Source: Gymnopus androsaceus JB14 (taxonomy: Eukaryota > Basidiomycota > Agaricomycetes > Agaricales > Omphalotaceae). From it: a stretch of DNA of 64,000 bases. Shown here one piece after another: positions 34,301 through 45,554 of the stretch. A model generated the notes under the pieces. It was not told the DNA's origin. It worked only from the letters and a program-made list of their open reading frames with translations, and searched no databases. Position numbers and translations under genes: made by a program. Location of the stretch: contig ML769462.1 in NCBI GenBank assembly GCA_009733575.1, positions 158,238 to 222,237 on the forward strand. Direction: 5' to 3'. Each line of letters starts with the position of its first letter. Position 1 is the stretch's first letter.

Positions 34301-36086
34301 TTGGATCTCGGGACGACGTCCTTCCCTCGCCTCCTTCCATCGTTATTGCGCTTCGCAGATCCCCAATCGTTTTCATATTTCGATTTCGATTTGGAGGAAG
34401 GCGTGGACGGCGTAGACGTCTCGCCCCATGAGCTTGTAGGGTTTGCAACACCCCAGCCGTTCTCGTCGTTTTGATCATCAGCCGTAGCACCCCACTCCGA
34501 CGCCGTCGTTCCCCATCCCGAGTTGTCTGTGGATTCCTTTGGATCTTCTGCCACATCCCAATTAGCATCCGATGGTCCAGTACCCCATCCGAAGTCATCG
34601 GCCTTCGAAGAAGGTTCGATCTTCTGTTCGATAGTATGATCATATGGACAGCTGTCTCCGTTTCTACATCCTGCCTTGGTCTTCCAAAAAAAGCATGTTC
34701 TCTTCTGTATAACAGAATCCTGCTGGTTATTCGCTAGGCTTTGAGTATTTTGGCTGTTGAAACTGAGGGTCTGCATCTCTTCATCGGTCAAGTAATGTCT
34801 AGGGCTACATGAGCGTCGAAATGACTTCTTTCGTTTGGAGGCACTGACCTAAACCGACATGCAGCTCCAACTGGACAAGAACCGTAAGCAAAATGCTGTT
34901 GACACGGTGCTAACATCGCCACTGACTGTAGCAAAGCTAGAGGCTTGAGATTGAGAAGAGGGCGTAAGTATATGAGCAAAGGGGGAGAACGAAGCTGGCA
35001 CACCATAAGAGTGGTATGGATGGGGAGCATTATTTTGGGTGGATTGTGACGCTGGGGCGTATAAGTTTGGATCGTAGTACGGTTGAGCATACATCATAAA
35101 AGGAGGAGGAAAGCCAGTCGGAGGTGGGTTAACAGATGCGGAAGGCGGTTCATCGTGTCTGAATTCTTCGCTTTCGTTGATAGAGTTCGCAGGCACATCT
35201 GGAGCACGGACGGTATCATCCATCGTCTCCCAATTTCCGTGATACGATGAGGTGTCTTGACCCATGTCACTGGTCGCGTTTTCTGTAGATGCAGACGCGT
35301 CTGCAGAAGGGATGGCATCGTTATCCATCGTCTCCCAATTTCCGGTGACGTGATTCTCACTGGTTTCTATGTACTTGTTAAGACGTAGTAAAATGTTAAA
35401 AAGATCGATATACCTTGCCTATCACCTGCATCAGTATCAACGCTTGAAGAAACCTCGGATACGGAAGCATCCGAAGTCTGTGCTGGCACACGAAGAGAGG
35501 CTAACGCCATGTAAGCTGGTGATTTCTCTCTCGAATGAACAAGTTTACCACTAGAAGCAGGTCTTGGAGAGGCACTTGGAGAGGTCGGCATCGACCGCAT
35601 CTGCAGCATATTCAAGTTTTTGAGCGGAGACAGCTGGGAGGAGATATCTGTAGCTACATCTGGTGTTAGTATTTGATTTATTGAAGAAAGCCAGTGTAAG
35701 TAACCTAAGCTATTCGCGCTTCCAGGACGTGGAGAAACGCTAGAAGGGGGGACCTACATTGCAAGTTAGCGCGAATCTGAGCCGAAAATCGGAAAAAATC
35801 AACCTTGATCATGACGAAACGCGCAGTTGGAACCGTTCTTGCACTGGCCTTGCAGATAGAACCTGCATAATGTTGGAGATGGAGCAAGACTCCGTTCCTG
35901 GCCTTGCTGTGAGTGTATATTAAAGCATTTATCTCCATAAGTACAGTTTCCTCTTAGAAAGAATTGACAGAGTCCTGGCGATGGCGCCTGGGAGGCTGGA
36001 ATTTGAACATGAGCGAATCGGCAGAGGTGTCCGGCTTTGCACGCGTTTCTGGCAAAGAAGGTGCAAGGTTCTTTTGATGGGGCCAT
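31370..36086 (-). CDS. Large CCCH zinc-finger / RRM / RING-IBR protein (putative RNA-binding E3 ligase)
   Basis: Multi-exon protein of roughly 1,300-1,400 aa. N-terminus: three CCCH fingers (CTFFARNACKAGHLCRFAH and two more with the same spacing). A fourth lies near 34890 (CQQHFAYGSCPVGAACRF), a fifth near 34650 (CFFWKTKAGCRNGDSCPYDH), then a Gly-Trp-rich low-complexity part, and a sixth near 33500 (CKAFGQGHCRFGDNCHYLH). Then RRM-like units (IRIYNIPLSFGEDDIFGLVS, YYYLRVSGLPLAAGKQE). C-terminus: RING (CALCHSEPPEPISLPCRHTF) and IBR (CPTRNCPMVYRVG, CPGCRKDICISCHGE), like the C-terminus of DEAH11/12-type proteins, but it stops before a RING2. A one-base frame slip near 34910 and a frame change at 33809-33842 (34-nt intron or indel) are noted. 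The start has a conserved match in the 40.4-kb paralogue. Confidence 0.85.
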
Positions 36087-36259
36087 AGAGGTTGTGATTT
36101 AACATTAATCGAAGAGAAACAAGTGTGTGTTAAGTAGAGAGATGAATGAAGCAAGTAGAAGCACTGCGCAAGAGCTCAAGCCTCAAGGTGCACGTGACTG
36201 GTGCCATAACTCTTTTGGAAGCGCCAGGGCCAGCACTCAGATCTCAGACGTCCTTGAGC
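36087..36259. promoter_or_regulatory. Compact bidirectional promoter with CACGTGAC
   Basis: Only 173 bp separate the divergent start codons of the CCCH/RING protein (-) and AP-1 gamma (+). CACGTGAC lies at 36191-36198, about 105 bp upstream of the CCCH start and 62 bp upstream of the adaptin start. The paralogue at 40423 also has GTCACGTG upstream, so the site may belong to the CCCH gene. Confidence 0.55.
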
Positions 36260-39200
36260 ATGGTTTACCACAATCTCAAAGGTAAGTGACCCTTTGGTTC
36301 TAACTTAATTGCCACTAATATATTTATTAGCCCTTATCAAGGGCATCCGAGCATGCAAGGTGATTTTATTCCAGAGTTTCTTGAATGATTCATCGCTAAT
36401 ATGGACTCAGACCGTGGCAGACGAACGGGCTCTCATTCAGCAGGAATCAGCAGCCATTCGCGCTTCATTTCGAGAAGAAGACTCATTTGCGCGCCATAAT
36501 AATATTGCAAAATTGCTCTACATTCCATATGCTGGGATCTCCAGCACATTTCGGTCAGATTGAATGCCTCAAGCTCGTCGCAAGTCCTCGTTTCGCCGAC
36601 AAAGAGGCTTGGTTATCTTGGGATCATGCTGCTGCTAGACGAGAATCAGGAAGTGCTTACTTTGGTGACCAACTCTCTCAAAAAGTACGTCAAGTTTGCT
36701 CCTCAAACTAGAGTGCTGTCCTCATAATTTACAGTGACATGAACCATTCCAATATGTACGCTGTTGGGCTTGCACTCTGTACATTCGCAAATATAGCATC
36801 GGAAGAGATGTCTCGAGATTTGGCCAACGAGATTGAGAAGCTGCTGGGCTCGAGCAATACGTATATCCGGAAGAAGGTGTGCATCCTTCCTAACACTGGC
36901 TTTCTTATTACCCAAACCGCATAGGCCGCACTTCTGTGCTCTCAGAGTGATCAAGAAAGGTCCCGGACCTAACTGATCATTTCACGACGAAAGCCAAAAA
37001 CCTCCTCACTGACCGGAATCATGGTGTCCTTTTATCATCCATCACTCTCGTCACTGAGATGGTACAAACAGAGCCGGCTGTTCTTGAAGAGTTCCGGAAC
37101 GTACGTGCCATCTATATTGCCCTTTCTCCATATCTTCATACTTTTGCAGGCCGTACCTCTCTTGGTCCGGAATCTCAAGTCACTCGTTACAACCGGTTAC
37201 AGCCCTGAGCACGACGTATCTGGTATCACCGATCCGTTCCTTCAGGTCAAGGTTCTTCGTCTTTTGCGGTTGTTGGGCAAGGGAGATGCTAGGGCTAGTG
37301 AGACTATGAATGATATTTTGGCTCAGGTGCGTTCGTTGATTAACCTTACGGTCTCCCACTGAGTATCTCCCCAAACAGGTCGCTACTAACACGGACTCCA
37401 CCAAGAATGTCGGCAACTCGATCCTATACGAGACCGTTCTTTGCGTACTTAGAAATTGAAGCCGATACGGGCTTGCGTGTCATGGCGATCAATATCCTTG
37501 GAAAGTTTTTGAGTAACAAAGATAATAATATACGGTATGTTGGGCTTGTGAGATGTTTCTGACGATTCTCACTCTACCATCGATACAGCTACGTTGCTCT
37601 AAACACTCTGAACAAGGTGGTTTCAATCGATACCAATGCCGTTCAGCGCCATCGAAACATAATCTTGGACTGTCTTCGCGATGGAGATATTTCTATCCGA
37701 CGACGAGCTCTCGAACTCTCATACGCCCTCATAAATGAGCAAAATGTTCGCATTCTCATAAGAGAACTCCTGGCTTTCCTGGAAGTCGCCGATGACGAGT
37801 TCAAGTTGGGATTGACCACGCAGATATGTTTGGCGGCGGAGAGATTTGCCCCCAACAAGAGATGGCATATAGATACTGTGTTGAGGGTTTTGAAACTGGT
37901 CAGTGATTTTCTTTTCGATGAAGACGACTCTCGACTGAATACTTCATTACATAGGCCGGTAATTTCGTTCGAGAGGAGATTCTATCTGCGTTCATCCGAT
38001 TAGTTGCACATACACCTGAGCTTCAGGCATATACGGCGTCGAAACTCTATACGGCTCTCACCTCGGATATTTCTCAAGAGTCTCTGACTCTTTCTGCTGC
38101 TTGGATTTTAGGGGAATACAGCGAGGTTGTCTTAGAGGGTGGTCTTGTTGATGAGGAGCAACCTAAGCCTGTATACATTGTTTTTTTTTGTCTCCTTCAT
38201 GGAAGTGATGCTCATATAAATTAATCTTCTAGATCACTGATAAGGAGATTCTTGATCTCCTTCTCTCCATCCTCGACTCCCCATACGCCAATTACCTCTC
38301 CCGACAATACGTCCTTGCCTCGATCACCAAAATCTCGTCCCGACAAACCACCAGCCCTAATCAACAGGAACGTATTTCGGAAGTGCTAACACAATACACT
38401 TCAACGCCAGAGCTCGAATTACAGCAACGTGCCGTCGAGTTTGCCAGTCTATTCAACTTGGGCCAAATTAGGGAGGGTGTGTTGGAGCGTATGCCACCGC
38501 CAGAACTGAAGGCTACTGTGATGGGTGTTGGTGAGTAGTCCACTAGCGCGCATCCTTTTTGCAGGTTGTTGACAATCTTACTACAGTGAGCGAGAATAAG
38601 CCAGTTGGATCTAGTTCTGGCGGGGATCTGTTAGGGAGCGATGAAGTTTCGACTCCAGTTACTAATGGTCAAAGTGGGGGGAGCAGAGGAAACCAGGACC
38701 TTCTTGCGGACATCTTTGGATCCTCCGATCCCTCAGCTCCGACTTCTGGCCCTACTTCCGGAACAGCTAGTCCTCCTCCCAAATCCCAACAATCCACGAT
38801 TGATGACATTCTTGGTTTGTTTGGTAACACCCCTTCCGCCACGCCTGCTGCAGCTGCAGCCCCACCTCCTGGTTTCATGTCGACATCCTCTCCTCCCCCG
38901 CCTACGATGGCGTCAAACCCCCTTTCCGCCTTTTCTCTTCCTCAGACACAGTCTGCTGCACCTACAGCACCGACGCCACCCGTCGCACCAGCTCCACGTC
39001 TCACGTCGTATACCGCATATGAGAAAAACTCGCTCAAGATAACACTCACACCACAAACATCTGCCAACAAACCTGGTGTAGTGATGATTTTGGCGAGATT
39101 CCAAGTATCTGGTGGAACGTCTGCTACTGGGCTTACATTCCAAGCGGCTGTACCGAAGGTTTGTCTTTCGCCGTCGTGAGCAGAATTCCATCATATTAAC

Positions 39201-39464
39201 GGTCGCTCTAGTCCCAACAGCTACAGATGCTACCAATGTCCAATCCAGATATCGCGCCAGGATCAATGGAAACTCAGCAAATGAGGGTTATGGCGCCAGT
39301 GGGGGTAAGTTGGTTTGTTCGATTTCGTGACAAACAGTTGTTAACAACCAAGCTAGAGCGCAGTACGTCTACGTCTACGGATAGCGTACAGCATCGACGG
39401 GCAGGCTGTGCAAGACCAAGTCGATTTTGCTGGGTTTCCGCCAAACTTGACTGGAGGAGCGTAG
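36260..39464 (+). CDS. APL4: AP-1 complex subunit gamma (gamma-adaptin)
   Basis: Large subunit of the clathrin adaptor AP-1, acting in vesicle traffic between the trans-Golgi and endosomes. About 10 exons. The N-terminal adaptin trunk reads [121 protein letters not shown] and [11 protein letters not shown] Pro/Ser-rich hinge follows ([21 protein letters not shown]). The C-terminal gamma-ear ends [14 protein letters not shown]. Several single-base insertions break the frame in invariant places (about 36530, 36600, 36937, 36959, 37450); all other sequence is well conserved, so I read the gene as intact and the breaks as probable sequencing errors. Confidence 0.92.
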
Positions 39465-40422
39465 TCGTAGTATGTAGATGCATATTCCATCAAATTTGTT
39501 GGTTTTTCCCTCGGACGAAGAATTTATTATTGGTTCAAATAAACCTTTTACTGGGACGTTGCGAAAACATCGACAAGTGGGAGGCGGGTAGATAATCCTT
39601 CAAGAAGGCGCTTAAAATCAACTTGCATGTACGGATGCCCTTGATGATCGATGACAAGGGCTAATATGTAGATATAATTATATTCGAATCAAGGAAATCA
39701 AGGATTTTACCTTTCAGATATGTGGTACAGTAAACGATGCTCAAGGCTTCCACCGCTTATCGAGAGCGTTAGTCAGAGGATAAGACTGAGGTCCTATAGG
39801 GCACTTAAGAACAACGTCCGGAGGAGAATTACAATAAAACTTCTCATATGACTTGTATTCGTCCGAGCGTGTTTGGGTCGATGCCGTGCCAGCTTCATCT
39901 GCTTGTGCGACCTTTAAGTTCAAAATATATGGATCTACTAGCTGCGCAAAGTATGTTGAGCGCGAGGATGGATTTCGTGCAGATTAAGATATTGAAAAGA
40001 ATGTATATTAGCTCGCAGACAACACATAAAAATCCTACTTTACAGTAATCACAACTCGATTTTGGGCATATGCTATGAAAGAATTTTTCTGAAAAGGATC
40101 TCGTTAGCATAGACATGAGGTTAACCTATAGAAGCTTTTTAACTAGTGGCAGCCAAAGCGTAGCTTTCTGCGTTGTCCGTTGTTGCAATTGGAGGAGGTT
40201 CCCTGATCGGCTCCTTCATATTGCTTCTCTTGAATGTCATTGTCACAGGCTCACAAAGGTATAAGTCACGTGTACGTGCACTTTCTTAAAATGTTCTTAT
40301 TGTTCTTATTGTACTTAATGTTCATCTCTTTCGACGACTTTCTTTCTTTCATCCAACTCCATTCCGTCTGGCTCTCATCCATTTCTCTTCAGTCTTCACG
40401 TTAATACTAAATCACGACCTCT
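39465..40422. other. Intergenic DNA upstream of the CCCH paralogue, with GTCACGTG
   Basis: No gene seen. GTCACGTG lies at 40265-40272, about 150 bp before the start codon at 40423. The last 60 bp before that ATG (TTTCTCTTC, TTAATACTAAATCACGACCTCT) match the leader of the CCCH gene at 36086, so leader and promoter were duplicated with the coding part. Confidence 0.55.
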
Positions 40423-42565
40423 ATGGTCCCATCGAGAGAACCGTGCGCCTTCTTTGCCAGAAACGCGTGCAAAAGTGGAGACCGCTGCCGATTCGCTCAT
40501 GTTCACAAACAAGTCTCTCAGACACCATCGCCAGGACTCTGTCAATTTTTTCTTAGAGGAAGCTGTCACTACGGAGATAAATGTTTCAACATACACTCAC
40601 GGGAGCAGAACCTTGCCCCATCTCTAACTTTATGCAAGTTCTATCTCCAAGGCCAGTGCAAAAGCGGTTCGGATTGCGCGTATCGTCACGGTCAGGGTCA
40701 GTATCCGATTTTCAGCTCAGATTCGCGCTAAATCGCAATGTAGGTCCTTCTCGCGTGTCTCCATGTCCTGGAAGCGCGAATAGCTTGGGTTACTTATATC
40801 GGCTTCCTTCAATAGATCAGACACTGACATCAGACATAGCTACAGATACCCAGCTGTCTCCACTCGAAAGCTTTAATATGCTACCAATGCGGTCGATGCC
40901 GACCTCCCCGAGAGCCTCTCCAAGGCCTGCTTCTAGTGGTAAATACCTGTTCATTTGAGAGAGAAATTTTCGGCTTATATTGTGTTAGCCTCTCTTCATG
41001 TTCGAGCACGGACTTCAGATGTTTCCGTATCCGAGGTTTCTTCGAATCTTGATGGTGCCGGCGATGCGCAAGGTAGATATATCATTTTGACATTTTACAA
41101 CGCCCTAACAAGTACATAGAAACTGCTGGCCATGAGAGTCAGACCGCTGATAACTTAAAGACCGATGTCATCAGCTCTCCAGACGCGTCTATGAATGCAG
41201 AAAACGCGACCAGCGACGTAGGTCAAGACGCTTCGACGTATCACGGAAAGTGGGAGATGATGGACGATATCATCCGTTCTCAAGATGCGTCTGCGAATTC
41301 CATCAACAAAACTGAAGAATCCAGGACCGACGAGCTGCCTTCCGCATCGATATCTTTCAGTCCATCTCCAATTGGTTTTCCTCCTCCTTTTGTGACCTAT
41401 GCTCCACAGTACTATGGTCCAAACTTATACGCCCTAGCATCACAATACATGCCTAATTATTATGCCCCCAATCCATACCATGCTTATGCTCTGCCAGCCC
41501 TCTCCATGCCTGTTCGAACGTGCCCTCGTACTCCCTCCTCTCAATCTCAAGCATCTAGCTTCACTCCAGTCAGCTCAGATGCTGCGCTGTGCCAACAGCA
41601 CACTACATACGGTTATTGTCCAATTGGGACAGCTTGTCGGTTCAGGTCAGTGATTCGTTTCTCAATCTAAAATTTCATTTCAATATTGACACACCGCTAG
41701 ACATTATCTTACCGACAAAGAATTTCAGCAGCTAAGTTCCAACAGGCAATCTACCCGAACCCCGGCGAACACCCAGCAGGATTCTGTCTTACAGAAGAAA
41801 GAAAGCACCTGGAAGACCAAAACAGCATGTAGAAACAGAGACGGCTGTTCAGATCTTCATACTTTCGTTCCCAGCTCCCAAACCGTAACTATTGATCAGG
41901 AAAGCGAACCTTCGGAGGAGTCTTCTCCGAAATTAGTTCACGACTATGGATGGGGAGCGAGTGACACTACGAAGTGGGATGTGGTGGAGGAGTCGAAGGA
42001 AACCACAGACAACTCGGGATGGGGAACGACTGCGCCGGATTGGGGTGCTGCAGCTGATGGAAAAAACAATGATAAGGGTTGGGGTGATACAAGCGGGACG
42101 ACGTCGGATTGGGCAGCTGATGATCTGAAGGCCAAGGGCTGGGGTGATACAAGCGGGACGACGTCGGATTGGACAGCTGATGGTTTAAAGGCCAAGGGCT
42201 GGGGTGACACAAACCTTACAAAGTCTACGCCCTTAGCATCTTGGTCCAAATCGAAGTATGAAAACAATCGGGGGTCTGGGAAACGCAACGATGGTGGGAG
42301 GCGACCGAAGGACGTCGTACCAAAATCCAAGGCTACACACCTATCGAATCGGCCAAGAGAGACGCATGACGTGGATGCTCGACATGAAAGAGATACTCCG
42401 CCTCATCAACGTGGCGGTAGGAACCGTAAAACCGGCTGGGAGAGCGAGCGTACACGGAATTTGGAGAATGAGCGTAAACGGGATTGGAGGCCTTCTGTCA
42501 AAGCACCATCCAGCCCTCGCGCGATTGTTGAGGCGATTTCCGCCGACACTTCACGATGGCTGTAG
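40423..42565 (+). CDS. Truncated CCCH zinc-finger paralogue of the 36.1-kb gene
   Basis: Inverted copy of the first half of the CCCH/RRM/RING gene. The three N-terminal CCCH fingers (CAFFARNACKSGDRCRFAH and two more), a matching intron after the third, the MNAENATSDVGQDAS region and the fourth finger (CQQHTTYGYCPIGTACRF) are all kept in frame. The fifth finger is spoilt: its first Cys is gone (KKESTWKTKTAC where the partner has CFFWKTKAGC). A Gly-Trp-rich region follows with a 60-bp tandem duplication. It ends SADTSRWL and stop exactly where the partner continues with SADTSRWLDSDET, so RRM, RING and IBR are missing. About 570 aa predicted. The frame is cleaner than in the parent, so it may be expressed as an RNA-binding-only form. 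Confidence 0.75.
42074..42212 (+). repeat. 60-bp in-frame tandem duplication (KGWGDTSGTTSDW)
   Basis: Two near-identical 60-bp units plus a partial third, each coding for a Gly-Trp-Asp unit. The parental gene lacks this expansion. The near identity shows the duplication is younger than the gene duplication. Confidence 0.85.
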
Positions 42566-42846
42566 CCTCCGGCGAAACCTCCGAAGGCTTAAGCCAATGT
42601 GAGTTTCGTTCTTTTGTTTGACTCTGCAATCGTTAAACTAGCCAACCAAAAAGAGCATCTTGGCGTTGCTGGACAAACAATATTTGTTGCTGCTTAATTT
42701 TCAATATGGATGATGGCTTGGACTTGAAGTTCCAACGGGTTGCGTATACGATTCTTTGCTTTGATTTTGGCTAGATATATATATATATGAGTCTTGTATA
42801 TCTACTGGATGTGGTGTACATTACATACTAAGTACAGAACCAAACG

Positions 42847-43657
42847 GATAAAACTATTGAGAAACCCTGATTTTTGCAGAAACCCCCGATGACTATGGGG
42901 AAACCCGTCTATGCCGCGGCCATGGGCCGGACTAGCTAATCCCGACCCCTACATTTTTCCGGTCTGGGCCAACGCGCGTCGCGTACCGTGTAGACGTGAC
43001 TCACAGCCAATAATTTCGTGCGTTGCTGCATAGTAGATCTCAGCAATACTGATAGTCTTCTTGTCATCTTTGCTACTGCCCTAAATTCCTTATCTTGCCC
43101 AAATAACAGATGAAATAGGGACTACGCTTGGTTGACGCTTGGTACACAATAATGAGTCTATCCCTCTCATCACCGGAATATTTCAGAGTGTTGTTACATT
43201 GGAACTTGACGCGTATCGGCAAGTTTGAGATGCGTATTGGCAAGTTTGAGATGCAATGTCTCTGATTTATTAGCCATGAAAGGAAGAAAAAACAGGTCAA
43301 GATGACCTCTGAATGGTTCTTACTTATATATCTGCCTTTAAGACCTCCTACTTCGAAAGTCGCTGAGAATCGGCATCTAAGATGGTGAACAATGAGAGCT
43401 CTCTGAGCCAAAAACATGGTAATAAATAAAATAAAGTGAATTTATTACAATGGTGAGGTGGTAAGCACGATAGAGTCTATGGCCATGAAGAGCGGCGGCT
43501 TAACGAAAGTGTCGAAGTGCCCAGGAAGTGCCGATGAAAATGGAGCATCCAGCCGGGCAGCGGCCAAATCAACAGAAACCCTACAATGATATTTGCATAG
43601 GGTTTCCCGAGAAACCTAGGGTTCCTGGCGAAAACGGGGTTTCTCAATAGTTTTATC
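42847..43657. mobile_element. Inverted-repeat element with GAAACCC words
   Basis: Left end GATAAAACTATTGAGAAACC and right end its inverted copy (GGTTTCTCAATAGTTTTATC), 811 bp in total. Just inside each end are clusters of GAAACCC/GGGTTTC (GGGGAAACCC, AGGGTTTCCC, GAAACCTAGGG). No transposase. No clear target duplication found. Confidence 0.75.
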
Positions 43658-44106
43658 TGAAGCAACCCCAATCCGAAACAAAATTACAAATTAGACACAC
43701 AGAATGCAAATATTGATGGATTTTCTTAATTCTTTTTTTGTTCATGGTTGTATATATGTCAGTGAAACAGATTCTGAATTTTCCAGATTTTTTAAATGGT
43801 GTCCAGCATATTTGTAAAGAAAGTTCTGCTCCTTTCTCAAAAAGTGTTGAAAACCCCCATCCAAAACATATGGTCTGAGGCAATGCAATGTAGGAAACCT
43901 GCTGTTCCAACAGTATATAAGAAATGCAGAATCATCCACGTTGGAATTTCAACTTTGTCTCAATTGTCCAACTCCATCTTGATTCTCAGTCACTTAAGTT
44001 TGACTTAAGTTCACTCAATATTCACAGTATGTCTTTATTTAATGCTTGCATATAAGGGCCGACACTTATAGTATGGTCTCATAGTACTAAGTAACACATA
44101 GTTATA

Positions 44107-44338
44107 CTCGTGGCCACGGAAAAAAATGGTCCACTTTTTTTGATACCACTCATGTACTTGGTCGTTTTACATTCTCATGCTTGCATTATAAGCCCCATAC
44201 TTTCTGAGGATGATTATCACCATCAATACAACATATTCACATACTCAGAATTTTTTGTGATCTCCTTTCCAAAATGCACTGAAAATTGCAAGTTCAAATG
44301 CAAATGTGACCTGGACTGTTTTTTTCCGTGGCTATGAG
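44107..44338. mobile_element. Tc1/mariner-like miniature element, TA target duplication
   Basis: Inverted ends CTCGTGGCCACGGAAAAAAA and, reversed, CTCATAGCCACGGAAAAAAA. They are flanked on both sides by TA (44105-44106 and 44339-44340), the target duplication of Tc1/mariner transposases. 232 bp, no transposase ORF. Confidence 0.8.
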
Positions 44339-44530
44339 TACTAAGTGGTACTAGACTTTGAGTTAGTTTGCTACGCTATCATTGTCCTAGAACTACATAT
44401 GTACTATAATCTATGTACATATCAAATCAACATAAATACATGAATGATTTTATTCCACCATCATTTGATTTATGATTCTTAAAACAATTCAAACACATAA
44501 TACATTTAGCATTGAATTGAATGACAACTG

Positions 44531-44679
44531 ACGTTCCCGTGAAATCCATAGTGATCCATAGCGATCCATAGCAGTCCATAGCTCTGGATAGATGGTGACC
44601 TTGCTATGGGTGCTATGGGTGCTATGAGTGCTGGATAGCGCTATCCAGCACTGTCCAGTACACCCAGGTTTTGCTGATG
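44531..44679. mobile_element. CATCAGC-family miniature element, GCTATGG subtype
   Basis: Reads, on the minus strand, CATCAGCAAAACCTGGG followed by GCTATGG/CCATAGC words and ends near GGGAACGTC. The order of words matches 10026-10143 and 47504-47612. Confidence 0.75.
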
Positions 44680-44692
44680 GCCTTACCAGTCA

Positions 44693-44779
44693 CAATTTGG
44701 CCATATCGGGGAGCTTAGCAACATAGAGAGTGCCATTGGGGCCCTAAAGCAAGCAGTTGAACTCATACCTGAGGCCTGA
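44693..44779 (+). pseudogene. TPR-repeat gene fragment
   Basis: Translation QFGHIGELSNIESAIGALKQ then AVELIPE, a single tetratricopeptide unit nearly the same as one in the fragment at 15362-15775. It begins 13 bp beyond a CATCAGC-family element and ends at a stop. Too short to be a gene. Confidence 0.65.
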
Positions 44780-45554
44780 TGGCTATGCTAATCATTGCAT
44801 GATAATATTGATAAATACTACTGATATGAGAACAAGTCATGTTCAGCTTGTGCCTAAGCTTTGAATCATCAATATATGCATATAAATATGACCAGCAATG
44901 CAGGAATGTTGCTCTAACATGAAATAATGATTTTGGTCTCTCTCTCATTATTACAGTACAAGTATACAATGATGATACACATACTAGTGTACTTATTCCC
45001 CTATACATGGTCATCACGGTCATAATATAATAGGTGGAAAATTACTGTATTTGTATAAGGTATATAAACTGTGGCTGTATTGTCTTGGTCTCTGACACCA
45101 TGCATTATTTGCATCAGATTTGCATATCCCATTGAATTTAGTTTACTGGCATCTGGAAAACTACTTAAAGCCCAGGCAATCCCAGGTTATTCCAAGTGCC
45201 ATTGCTCGCCAGTGTCACCACAGCTACTGATTGGGAATTGGTGTTTACCGCATATAAACCTGCCTGTGGTATGCTGAGCCCCATTTTTTATCTCTCTGCT
45301 GCCACTACAAGGCTCAAACAGAATATATTGTCTTTTCTTGAGTGACAACGCACCCATGTATCCATATATGAATGATTCAGACTCCTCCTTGTGATACTTA
45401 AAAATTGTTAAAATAGATGAAAGGGTTTTACCCCTCCACTGATGTACCATTCATTCCCATAGACATAGATATATTCTGTTGCTCCACTGAATGACTGTCA
45501 ACTACTTAACCTAAGTATCTGATCTCAGAGTCCTGTCACATGTATTATATATCA
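44780..45554. other. Intergenic DNA, no supported gene
   Basis: AT-rich, only short ORFs without features. This is the 3' flank of the minus-strand membrane protein gene. Confidence 0.45.

Noticed and set aside
33882..34737. Plus-strand ORFs inside the CCCH gene
   Set aside because: Antisense to a Gly/Ser/Arg-rich coding region with supported zinc fingers.
43073..43417. 114-codon minus-strand ORF as transposase of the enclosing element
   Set aside because: No catalytic DDE-type phrase and low-quality composition.
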